This document shows positions 1-6,137 of a stretch of DNA of 10,965 bases, in pieces; position 1 is the stretch's first letter, and the number at the start of each line of letters is the position of its first letter. Under the pieces are notes generated by a model that saw only the letters and a program-made list of their open reading frames with translations, searched no databases and was not told the DNA's origin. Location of the stretch: contig JAHKAK010000022.1 in assembly GCA_018826025.1 (NCBI GenBank), forward strand, positions 1-10,965, written 5' to 3'. A program made the translations under genes and the position numbers. The stretch comes from Patescibacteria group bacterium (GTDB lineage: Bacteria; Patescibacteriota; Minisyncoccia; Portnoybacterales; GWB1-42-6).

Positions 1-1812
1 CTTCAGATCAACTATTTTCAACTGCAAATTCCGCGTGCCGTTCCATTCGTCCATAATTATTTCCGCCACTATATCAATAATATCGCCATACGCCAAATTG
101 GCATTGCCGTTTTTTACCCCGTTTTTTTCGGGGCCGGCTAAACCAAAACCGATGCCTTTGAAAATTTTACCCAGCATTTGTTCACTTTTCAATTCCAGCT
201 TCAAATGTTTTGACCCATTGCCTACGACGCGAACAGACGCTACTGTCAGGTTTTTGATCAGCCACAGCGGCCGTTCGTTAGCTTTGCCAAACGGCTCAAA
301 TTTTTCCAGATCATCAAATAATTTCCAGTCAATATCAACCGGAGTTAATTCCGCGTCAATCTCCAGCACTGGCGTTAAATCCTTGTTTTTTAACTTCTTA
401 GCCGCGATTTGATTAATTTTTTTCTCAAACGCCGGCAAATTAGTTGCCAGCATTTCCAGCCCGGCCGCGCCAATATGGCCGCCAAAACCGATTAATAATT
501 TCTCGCATTGCCCAATCGCTTCAATTAGATTAAAACCTCCCACGCTGCGGGCTGAGCCACGAAGAAGCTCTGCTTTATACGTGGCCGAACCGCGCAAGTG
601 CCCCGGCTCATTCTCACCAGCCGCCGAAAAAATAAAAGTCGGCCGATTATGCCTGTCGGCGATTTTGCCCGCAACCAAACCAATAACGCCAGGCGACCAA
701 TTGGCCTCGCTGGCAATAATGACCGGATTACTTTTATCACTTGGCTTATCTTTGATTCGCCGCTCAATTTCCAACACAATATCATCAGTGATTTTTTGCC
801 GCTGACGGTTATAATCATTGATTTGCCGCGCCATTTCCTGCGCCCGGCTTCTGTCTTGAGTCAATAATAATTCCACGGCTAAATCCGCGTGATCAATTCG
901 GCCGGCCGCGTTGAGCCGCGGCGCCAAAACAAAGCCTAAAGAATAAGTATCTAAATTGGTTTTTAATTTTTCTTCCTCATAAATCGGATTCAGGCGCGCG
1001 ACTTTCATTAACTCCTGCAAACCCACTCGCTGGGTTTGCGCCAAAACTATCAGACCGTATCTCACCAATGTCCTATTTTCGCCTAGTAGCTCCATGCAAT
1101 CGGCCACTGTGCCCAGTGCCACTAAATCCAAGAGCCACTTTTCCCAACCCTCCGGAATTTTTTTCTCTAAGCCCAGTTTACCCTGAGCTTGTCGAAGGGC
1201 CTGCGCTAATTTAAACGCCACCCCCACGCCGGCCAATTCTTTAAACGGATATTTATCGCCTGCCTGCCAAGGATTAACAATCGCTAAGGCTCTGGGCAAA
1301 ACCTTGCCGGGTTGGTGATGATCGGTCACGATAACTTCCAGGCCCAGCGAGCCGGCCAAATCAATGTCCTCGTTCTCGGAAATTCCACAGTCTACCGTGA
1401 TCAATAATTTTACGCCATTTGCCGCGATTTTTTTAATAGCTTCCGGATTTAAACCATAACCCTCCCGGGCGCGGTCCGGCACATAAATGCCGCCCGCTAC
1501 ATCAGCGCCCAACGCTTCCAATGTTGCTTTTAAAAGCACCGCGCCGCACACGCCATCAGCATCATAGTCGCCAAAAATCGCGATCGGCTCCTTATTGTTT
1601 ATCGCTTCGGCCACACGCGCTACCGCCTCGCTCATACCCAACATCAAAAAAGGATCGTGCAGATCCCCGTCATAATCAGGATTAAAGAATTCATCAATTT
1701 GCGCCTGCGTTTTGAGCTCTCGGTGATAAAGTAATTCCAGCGTCACGGGACTATATTCGGGAAATTGCTCAATAAATTCTTTCGGCGCGGTTGATTTTAT
1801 TCGCCAAAACAT
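1..1812 (-). CDS. recJ: Single-stranded-DNA-specific exonuclease RecJ (3' end beyond window)
   Basis: RecJ degrades single-stranded DNA 5' to 3' in recombination and mismatch or base-excision repair. I translated the minus strand from ATG at 1812 to the window edge: 604 codons with no stop. The DHH phosphoesterase domain shows GDYDADG (residues 81-87), TVDCGI (D141), VTDHH (D164-H166) and LVALGTVAD (D238), the expected metal-binding aspartates and histidines. The DHHA1 part carries GSARS (419-423), GFNLIEA and FGGHIGAAGL (443-452), followed by an OB-fold-like C-terminal part from about residue 480. RecJ is usually 550-600 residues, so little should be missing. Two oddities are an LRGSA duplication with an 11-residue insert before GSARS, and a palindromic word encoding residues 206-211. 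It follows pgk by 57 bp with no clear Shine-Dalgarno. The family call is very secure. Confidence 0.95.
   Translation of the reverse strand, partial: MFWRIKSTAPKEFIEQFPEYSPVTLELLYHRELKTQAQIDEFFNPDYDGDLHDPFLMLGMSEAVARVAEAINNKEPIAIFGDYDADGVCGAVLLKATLEALGADVAGGIYVPDRAREGYGLNPEAIKKIAANGVKLLITVDCGISENEDIDLAGSLGLEVIVTDHHQPGKVLPRALAIVNPWQAGDKYPFKELAGVGVAFKLAQALRQAQGKLGLEKKIPEGWEKWLLDLVALGTVADCMELLGENRTLVRYGLIVLAQTQRVGLQELMKVARLNPIYEEEKLKTNLDTYSLGFVLAPRLNAAGRIDHADLAVELLLTQDRSRAQEMARQINDYNRQRQKITDDIVLEIERRIKDKPSDKSNPVIIASEANWSPGVIGLVAGKIADRHNRPTFIFSAAGENEPGHLRGSATYKAELLRGSARSVGGFNLIEAIGQCEKLLIGFGGHIGAAGLEMLATNLPAFEKKINQIAAKKLKNKDLTPVLEIDAELTPVDIDWKLFDDLEKFEPFGKANERPLWLIKNLTVASVRVVGNGSKHLKLELKSEQMLGKIFKGIGFGLAGPEKNGVKNGNANLAYGDIIDIVAEIIMDEWNGTRNLQLKIVDLK
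556..585. repeat. In-frame palindromic insert within recJ
   Basis: GCCACG (556-561) and CGTGGC (580-585) are perfect inverted arms, with an inner AAGC (565-568) / GCTT (572-575) stem. On the minus strand the segment encodes residues 410-419, lying between two copies of the peptide LRGSA that start 11 residues apart. The GSARS motif of RecJ normally follows the preceding strand directly, so residues of about TYKAELLRGSA look extra. The two LRGSA copies use different third-position bases, so this is not a fresh duplication. An inserted palindromic element is an inference. Confidence 0.5.
1181..1199. repeat. CCCTGAGCTTGTCGAAGGG word inside recJ
   Basis: This 19-bp imperfect palindrome has CCCT and AGGG ends. 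Close variants recur in intergenic DNA of many bacteria (from memory). Here it lies inside the recJ frame and encodes LRQAQG (residues 206-211), in the variable loop between the VGVAFKLAQA helix and the WLLDLVALGTVAD motif. No other copy was seen in the window. Confidence 0.5.
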
Positions 1813-1821
1813 AAAAAGAGA

Positions 1822-1885
1822 ATTACGATTTACGATTTAAGAATAAATCTGTATTTTTCAATTCATAAATCATAAATCATAAATC
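1822..1885. repeat. 7-bp word repeats between pgk and recJ
   Basis: ACGATTT occurs twice in tandem (1825-1838) and CATAAAT three times in tandem (1864-1884). The two sets are near-complementary: GATTTACGATTTA against the reverse complement of TAAATCATAAATC. The region can therefore fold into an AT-rich hairpin. The CATAAAT run overlaps the last codons and stop of pgk. There is no T-tract typical of an intrinsic terminator. Confidence 0.75.
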
Positions 1886-3063
1886 TTTTCTTCCAGCGCT
1901 TCAATCCCCGGCATTGGCTCACCCGACAAAAATTCCATCATCGCGCCGCCGCCGGTGGACACAAAAGAAAACTTATCAATAAAACCCAATTTTTCTAAAA
2001 AAGCCACGGTTTCGCCGCCGCCAACAATAGAATAGGCGTCAGAATTAATAATCGCTTGGGCTATCGCCATTGTCCCGCCATCAAAAGATTTCATTTCAAA
2101 AAGACCCATGGGGCCATTCCAAATTATCATTTTAGCTTGAGCGATAACGGTAGCAAACAATTTCTGCGAATCCGGACCAATGTCTAAAATTAACTCCCGC
2201 TCGCCGGTGCTGCCAACCGCGCCGATGCGAAAAGCGCCTGCTCCTTTCTGGTCTTCAGAAAGCACCGCGTCAATCGGCAAATGAATTTTAGTGCTGGTCA
2301 ATTTAAGGTTCTTAAGCTCCGGAAAAATACCGCCTTCAACAAAAGATCGGCCAATAGCCACGCCTTGAGCATGCAATATTGTGTTGGCTAGGGCTCCGCC
2401 CAGAATAACGTCTTCCGCTTTATTCAAAAAACTTTGGATTAACTTTATCTTTGTTGAAATTTTTGCCCCGCCGATTATTGCCACCAAAGGGTGGCTGGGA
2501 TTATCGCGGGTGCGAGATAAATTCTCAATTTCCTTGGTTAAAAGAAGTCCCGCGACACCCGGCAAAAATTGCGCGATAGCGGCCACCGAAGCGTGCGCCC
2601 GGTGCGATACGGCAAAAGCATCATTAACATAAACTTCGCCCAGCGCCGCCAACTGCTTGGCAAACTCCGCGTTATTTTTTTCTTCCTCTGCGTGCCAGCG
2701 CAAATTTTCCAATAATAAAATTTCGCCGCCTTTTAACTCTTGCGCCATTGTTTTTACCGTCTCCCCAACACAATCTGGCGCCAATTTTATTTCCTGATTA
2801 AGTAATTCAGATAATTTTTCGGCGATTGGCTTTAAGCTAAGCTTATTATTTATTGCTTTGCTCTTACCGCTATCCGGCGGCCGGCCAAAGTGCGCCATTA
2901 AAATAATTTTCGCGCCCTGTGTTTTTAGATATTGAATCGTCGGCAAAGTCGCGCGCAAACGAAAATCATCAAACACCTGACCGGCCGAATTGAGTGTCAC
3001 GTTAAAATCCACGCGGACTAAAACGCGCTTATTTTTCACGTCAATGTCTTTAAGCATTTTCAT
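1870..3063 (-). CDS. pgk: Phosphoglycerate kinase
   Basis: This cytoplasmic glycolytic enzyme transfers phosphate from 1,3-bisphosphoglycerate to ADP. The 397-residue product matches the usual length of about 390-400. Visible motifs in order are VLVRVDFNV, DDFRLRATLPTI, HFGRP, LLENLRW, YVNDAFAVSHRAHAS, GGAKISTKI, GGALANT, WNGPMGLFE, GGGETVAF and STGGGAMMEFLSGE. The chosen ATG at 3063 (MKMLKDIDVKNKRV) has GAG ten bases upstream; ATG at 3057 is the alternative. The frame extends upstream to about 3123, but that segment encodes the C-terminus of tpiA in another frame and is not PGK-like. The start overlaps tpiA by 14 bp, suggesting translational coupling. Usual GGGD reads GGGE and usual H-x-STGGG reads FVSTGGG, both conservative-looking. 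The last residues IYDL and the TGA stop come from the CATAAAT repeat. Confidence 0.96.
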   Translation of the reverse strand: MKMLKDIDVKNKRVLVRVDFNVTLNSAGQVFDDFRLRATLPTIQYLKTQGAKIILMAHFGRPPDSGKSKAINNKLSLKPIAEKLSELLNQEIKLAPDCVGETVKTMAQELKGGEILLLENLRWHAEEEKNNAEFAKQLAALGEVYVNDAFAVSHRAHASVAAIAQFLPGVAGLLLTKEIENLSRTRDNPSHPLVAIIGGAKISTKIKLIQSFLNKAEDVILGGALANTILHAQGVAIGRSFVEGGIFPELKNLKLTSTKIHLPIDAVLSEDQKGAGAFRIGAVGSTGERELILDIGPDSQKLFATVIAQAKMIIWNGPMGLFEMKSFDGGTMAIAQAIINSDAYSIVGGGETVAFLEKLGFIDKFSFVSTGGGAMMEFLSGEPMPGIEALEEKIYDL

Positions 3064-3808
3064 TTTTTTCAATCTCTTTAACAATTCTACCAAATTCTTC
3101 AGCTTCCAAGCTCGCGCCACCAATCAACAACCCATCCAAACGCGACTGCGCGATATAGGCCAAGTCGTTTTGGTCGTTAACGCTGCCGCCATAAAGAACC
3201 GGCGCTTTATCGGCCGCAAAACGGCTATAAAGTTTAGTTAAGGTTTTACGGATAAAAAGCCCGGCGCTCAAAGCCTCATCCGGCAAGCACGGCCTGTTGC
3301 CGGCGTTGCTGATTGCCCAAACCGGCTCATACGTTATAATCACCTCTTTCAGTTGGTTAACGCTCAATCCGGCTAAGCCGCTAATCAGCTGGCGCTCCGC
3401 CGCCACGTTCATTTCTTCACCCGCTATCTCGCCCACGCATAAAATCGGTTTTAATTTAGCTTTCAACGCCGCCTTGATTTTTAGATTTATTATTTCATCC
3501 GTTTCACCTAAATACTGCCGGCGTTCGGAATGTCCTAAAATAACATACTCGCCTCCCGCGTCCGCTATCATGCCAGCGGATATCTCACCGGTAAAAGCGC
3601 CGCTAACTTCCCAATGACAATTTTGAGCGCCCAACTTCATTGACCCTCCGGCTTTTAAATCCGCCAGCCAAATTGCCGGTGGGCAAATCACAACCTCAAC
3701 GTCTTTAGCGCCTTTAATATTGGCTTTTATCGCCTCCAACAAAACTTGAGCGCCCTCTTTTGTCTTTGGATTCATTTTCCAATTAGCTACAATAATTTTT
3801 TTTATCAT
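3050..3808 (-). CDS. tpiA: Triosephosphate isomerase
   Basis: This enzyme interconverts dihydroxyacetone phosphate and glyceraldehyde-3-phosphate in the cytoplasm. The 252-residue TIM barrel has normal length. Catalytic residues are visible: N9 and K11 in ANWKMN, H93 in LGHSERR, E161 in YEPVWAI, and the phosphate-binding YGGSVN and LIGGASL near the end. The mobile loop 6, normally AIGTGxxATPEQA, reads AISNAGNRPCLPDEA, about two residues longer and without the GTG triplet. It lies upstream of pgk in the same transcript and their ends overlap. The ATG at 3808 follows no clear Shine-Dalgarno. The first 26 bases after that ATG are duplicated upstream at 3911-3936. Confidence 0.95.
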   Translation of the reverse strand: MIKKIIVANWKMNPKTKEGAQVLLEAIKANIKGAKDVEVVICPPAIWLADLKAGGSMKLGAQNCHWEVSGAFTGEISAGMIADAGGEYVILGHSERRQYLGETDEIINLKIKAALKAKLKPILCVGEIAGEEMNVAAERQLISGLAGLSVNQLKEVIITYEPVWAISNAGNRPCLPDEALSAGLFIRKTLTKLYSRFAADKAPVLYGGSVNDQNDLAYIAQSRLDGLLIGGASLEAEEFGRIVKEIEKNENA

Positions 3809-3936
3809 AATGATTCATTTTCTGCCGATTTTGTCCAAATCTACGATTTGGCTACAAAATCGAGCATCCTCGAAAAATTTAAAAAATCTATGATTTTTTA
3901 TTTTTCGGGACAATTAGCTACAATAATTTTTTTTAT
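3780..3936. repeat. 26-bp direct repeat of the tpiA start flanking a hairpin element
   Basis: Positions 3780-3805 and 3911-3936 are identical over 26 bp. On the minus strand the sequence encodes IKKIIVAN, the start of TpiA after Met. The outer copy lacks an ATG and soon meets an in-frame TAA, so it is a non-functional remnant. The 105 bp between the copies holds two strong hairpins. The arrangement looks like an insertion flanked by a target duplication, or a segmental duplication. Confidence 0.8.
3826..3907. repeat. Twin bulged hairpins upstream of tpiA
   Basis: Hairpin 1: CGATTTTGT (3826-3834) pairs with ACAAAATCG (3854-3862) and CCAAATC (3835-3841) with GATTTGG (3845-3851), with loop TAC and a 2-nt bulge. 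Hairpin 2: CGAAAAA (3871-3877) pairs with TTTTTCG (3901-3907) and TAAAAAATC (3880-3888) with GATTTTTTA (3892-3900), with loop TAT and a 2-nt bulge. Both have 16 paired bases in two blocks and share AAATCTAYGATTT at the tip, so they are probably diverged copies of one unit. They would lie in the tpiA leader RNA. Confidence 0.8.
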
Positions 3937-3973
3937 ATTTTTTGTTTACTGTTAACTGCCGCGCTCGCCAAAG

Positions 3974-4615
3974 CTAAGCTTTAGGCGTTGCGGGCGGGTC
4001 TGCTGTTTTTTGATTAAAATGCCGCCTCACCCACCAGATCGCGCCGAGAATTATCAAGGCGCCGATTGCCAAATCAAATTTATGAAAATAGAGTTTTAAG
4101 AAGTCCCAATTCTCGCCGGCGATAAGTCCGGCGTAGGTTAAAACAAAAGACCAAAGTAGACAGCCGGCCAAAGTGTAAACGCAAAACTTTTTAAATGGCA
4201 TGCGCGCAATTCCCGCGGGCAAAGAAATAAAAGTGCGCACCACCGGCAGCAGACGGCTAAAAAAAACTATGTTCTGGCCATAACGGGCAAACCAGCTGTC
4301 CGCCAAAGTTAAATCATGGCTGGAAATAAACACGTATTTGCCGTATTTTTCTATCAATCGCCGCCCGCCCCAAGCGCCAACCCAATAAGCGATAATTGAG
4401 CCGGCTAAATTTCCCAGCGCCCCCCAAACAACCACCGCCCATAATTCAAATCTCCCCTCCCAGACCAAAAAACCGGAAAAAGGCATAATGACTTCCGAGG
4501 GCACGGGAATACAAGCGCTTTCTAGCGCCATCAGCCCAAAAACGCCTCCGTAGCCGGCGGCGGAAATAATGTTGATTATTATAGAACTTAACCAAGTAAG
4601 AATCGCGGAAACCAT
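3974..4615 (-). CDS. DedA-family integral membrane protein
   Basis: DedA proteins (DedA/VTT superfamily) act in the cytoplasmic membrane; studied members move or flip undecaprenyl phosphate or other lipids and support envelope homeostasis. The 213-residue product has the expected layout: an N-terminal helix, the re-entrant motif ESACIPVPSE (32-41), GNLAGSIIAYWVGAWGGR (68-85), then the signature FSRLLPVVRT (119-128) with LPAGIARMPFKKF (132-144). These include the conserved acidic and arginine residues. Two hydrophobic segments follow, with a basic, proline-rich tail (RRHFNQKTADPPATPKA). The ATG at 4615 has no obvious Shine-Dalgarno and sits 10 bp from an inverted-repeat element. It precedes tpiA by 165 bp. 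The substrate cannot be read from the sequence. Confidence 0.92.
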   Translation of the reverse strand: MVSAILTWLSSIIINIISAAGYGGVFGLMALESACIPVPSEVIMPFSGFLVWEGRFELWAVVVWGALGNLAGSIIAYWVGAWGGRRLIEKYGKYVFISSHDLTLADSWFARYGQNIVFFSRLLPVVRTFISLPAGIARMPFKKFCVYTLAGCLLWSFVLTYAGLIAGENWDFLKLYFHKFDLAIGALIILGAIWWVRRHFNQKTADPPATPKA

Positions 4616-4625
4616 ACATCATTTT

Positions 4626-4816
4626 GTCATCCTGAACGAAGTGAAGGATCTATTTTTAAAATTTTCAAGTACGCAGCTCCAATTTATAACGTAAAGCTGC
4701 GTGACAATCATATTGCTTTGCGCAATGAATTTTCAATCAACTAATTTTCAAACATTGAAAATTAAGATTTGAAAATTGAAAATTATGAATAGATTCTTCG
4801 CTACGCTCAGAATGAC
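4626..4816. repeat. 191-bp inverted-repeat element between galT and the DedA gene
   Basis: The terminal 28-bp arms, 4626-4653 starting GTCATCCTGAACG and 4789-4816 ending CTCAGAATGAC, are reverse complements at 23 of 28 positions. Inside are ACGCAGCT (4671-4678) with AGCTGCGT (4695-4702), ATTGC with GCAAT (4712-4726), and AATTTTCAA (4743-4751) with TTGAAAATT (4755-4763). The right half is rich in TTGAAAATT words. There is no open reading frame or transposase. It fills almost the whole gap and resembles a small non-autonomous palindromic element. The arm family GTCATyCTGAgCGnAG is, from memory, common in intergenic DNA of many uncultured bacteria. Confidence 0.8.
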
Positions 4817-4825
4817 AATTTATTT

Positions 4826-5845
4826 TTATTTTATCCCCCTCAAATACTCCGCCGCGGCTTCCGGTTGAACCGTAGAAATTTCAATGCCCGCCCCCAGTTC
4901 AAAGCCAGCCAAAATAGAAGTTTTAGGTAGGATTTCAAAATGCCAATGATAATGACCATAGTCTTTACCGTCGGCGGGCGCAGTATGTAAAAAGAAGTTA
5001 TAAGCCGGGTCGTTTAATCCTTTAAAAATTTTACTCATAGCGACTTGCAGGGCATCAGCCAACTGATCTTTTTCCATATCTTTTATCCGCTCAAAATACG
5101 AGTGATGCTCTTTAGGGTAAATCCTCACTTCAAACGACGCGCGCGACGCAAAAGGACAAAGCACCACAAATTCTTTATTCTCATAAATAATCCGCTGCTT
5201 ATCTTCTCTGTCCCACTCCATCATCTTGCAATGTACGCATTCGCCCCGCGTTTCAAAAAACAAACGCGACCCATTAAGGCTACCTTGTAAATCCGGGTCA
5301 ATGACCGGAATGGCGATAATTTGCGAATGGGGATGGGCAATTGAAGCGCCGGCTTCTTGGCCATGATTGTGAAAAATGGAAATATAATTAACGAATTTTT
5401 CGTTGGCCAGTTCCAAATACCGCTCCTGATACGCGTCTATCACCCGCCGCACTTGAGATAACGGCAACTCGGCCAAAGATTTATTATGGTCGCTGGTTAC
5501 TACCACTTCATGAAACCCAACACCATCCATAATCGAATAAGGCCCTTCCGCTCGCTCGTTAAGTAAACCGGTTTGCGCGAAAGCCGGGTACTTATTTGGA
5601 ATTATTGTCACCTCGTTTTGACCCGCTTCATTTTTATATTCCAGCACGGGTTTCTCCTGCGTCGCTAAATTACAAAACGGACAATCTTTTTTTTCCACCG
5701 TTACCTTTATCCTTTCTTGCTTGATAAATTCCTCCGGCCGTTTGGCGCGCCCGGTCGCGATAACAATCCAATTTTTACTCACCAGATCAAAACGAAGTTC
5801 GGAGGTCGGCTTTTTCAATTTTTTCTCTTTAATTTCTATTCCCAT
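4826..5845 (-). CDS. galT: Galactose-1-phosphate uridylyltransferase
   Basis: GalT swaps UMP between UDP-glucose and galactose-1-phosphate in the Leloir pathway; related enzymes use other sugar-1-phosphates. The 339 residues fit the family. Visible are ELRFDLVSKNWIVIA with RAKRPEEF (16-40), the zinc pair CPFC (55-58) with H120 and H171 as likely further ligands, and the active-site run FHNHGQEAGASIAHPHSQ, where H173 of HPHSQ is the UMP-carrying nucleophile. A second CVHC follows (203-206), then the C-terminal half with SFEVRIYPKEHHSYF and HYHWHFEILPK. The ATG at 5845 has no Shine-Dalgarno, but a promoter-like TTGTCA and TAAATT lie just upstream. No galK or galE is in view, so the exact substrate is uncertain. 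Confidence 0.93.
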   Translation of the reverse strand: MGIEIKEKKLKKPTSELRFDLVSKNWIVIATGRAKRPEEFIKQERIKVTVEKKDCPFCNLATQEKPVLEYKNEAGQNEVTIIPNKYPAFAQTGLLNERAEGPYSIMDGVGFHEVVVTSDHNKSLAELPLSQVRRVIDAYQERYLELANEKFVNYISIFHNHGQEAGASIAHPHSQIIAIPVIDPDLQGSLNGSRLFFETRGECVHCKMMEWDREDKQRIIYENKEFVVLCPFASRASFEVRIYPKEHHSYFERIKDMEKDQLADALQVAMSKIFKGLNDPAYNFFLHTAPADGKDYGHYHWHFEILPKTSILAGFELGAGIEISTVQPEAAAEYLRGIK

Positions 5846-5850
5846 GATTT

Positions 5851-5895
5851 AATGTAAAATTTAAATCTCAAAATAAAAAATGACAATGTAAAATG
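5851..5895 (-). repeat. 45-bp dispersed repeat, copy A (galT leader)
   Basis: Read on the minus strand, this segment matches 8579-8623 on the plus strand at 42 of 45 positions. It begins CATTTTACATTGTCA and includes TTTTGAGATTTA. It ends five bases before the galT start codon. Further ATTTTACATTTT words occur at 6020 and 6134. Confidence 0.85.
5858..5886 (-). promoter_or_regulatory. Possible galT promoter inside the 45-bp repeat
   Basis: TTGTCA (5881-5886, five of six to the -35 consensus) and TAAATT (5858-5863, four of six to -10) are separated by exactly 17 bp. The predicted start would leave a leader of only about five bases before the galT ATG, which fits the missing Shine-Dalgarno. AT-rich repeats yield such matches by chance, so confidence is low. 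Confidence 0.3.
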
Positions 5896-5900
5896 TAAAA

Positions 5901-6008
5901 ATGACAACTTTGTTGTCATCCTGAGCCCCGATTTTCATCGGGATAAACTCCGCGAAGGATCTTTAGATCCTTCAGTCGTCCCGCCTAGCGGGACTCCTTC
6001 AGGATGAC
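5901..6008. repeat. Multi-branched palindromic element upstream of galT
   Basis: Perfect outer arms GTCATCCTGA (5915-5924) and TCAGGATGAC (5999-6008) enclose three hairpins. These are CCCGAT/ATCGGG (5927-5942, loop TTTC), GAAGGATCT/AGATCCTTC (5954-5973) and GTCCCGC/GCGGGAC (5978-5994, loop CTA). A separate hairpin ATGACAAC/GTTGTCAT (5901-5919) abuts and shares the left arm. The outer arm and the GAAGGATCT word recur in the 4626-4653 arm, so these elements are related. Confidence 0.85.
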
Positions 6009-6036
6009 GCTACGTGTCGATTTTACATTTTGCCTG

Positions 6037-6133
6037 CCCCGCTAGCCGTTAGCTGTCTTATAGCGATAAGCACTATAAGCAGGGATAATTAACGGTTATT
6101 ATAAATCATAGATTAAAGCGAGGCTGGCCGGGG
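6037..6133. repeat. Imperfect inverted repeat after the glycosyltransferase gene
   Basis: CCCCGCTAGCC (6037-6047) pairs with GGCTGGCCGGGG (6122-6133), allowing one indel and one wobble. Between them are TTATAG/CTATAA and other small palindromes. No open reading frame or T-tract is evident, so the function is unknown. Together with the two preceding repeats it fills the 292-bp gap between galT and the glycosyltransferase gene. Confidence 0.5.
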
Positions 6134-6137
6134 ATTT

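Noticed and set aside
525..818. Minus-strand open frame of 97 codons within recJ
   Set aside because: It is out of frame with recJ, whose DHHA1 motifs run through the same bases without interruption.
1864..1884. Short tandem repeats that might suggest a CRISPR array
   Set aside because: Units are 7 bp with no spacers and no cas genes nearby; this is word-like intergenic repetition.
3064..3123. N-terminal extension of PGK by 20 residues
   Set aside because: The extra residues are a frame-shifted reading of the tpiA 3' end and do not resemble PGK; family alignment and a GAG upstream support a start at 3063 or 3057.
4671..4702. ACGCAGCT/AGCTGCGT hairpin considered as a tRNA or small RNA
   Set aside because: No cloverleaf, no T-loop motif and no 3' acceptor arm could be found; it is better explained as an inner stem of the inverted-repeat element.
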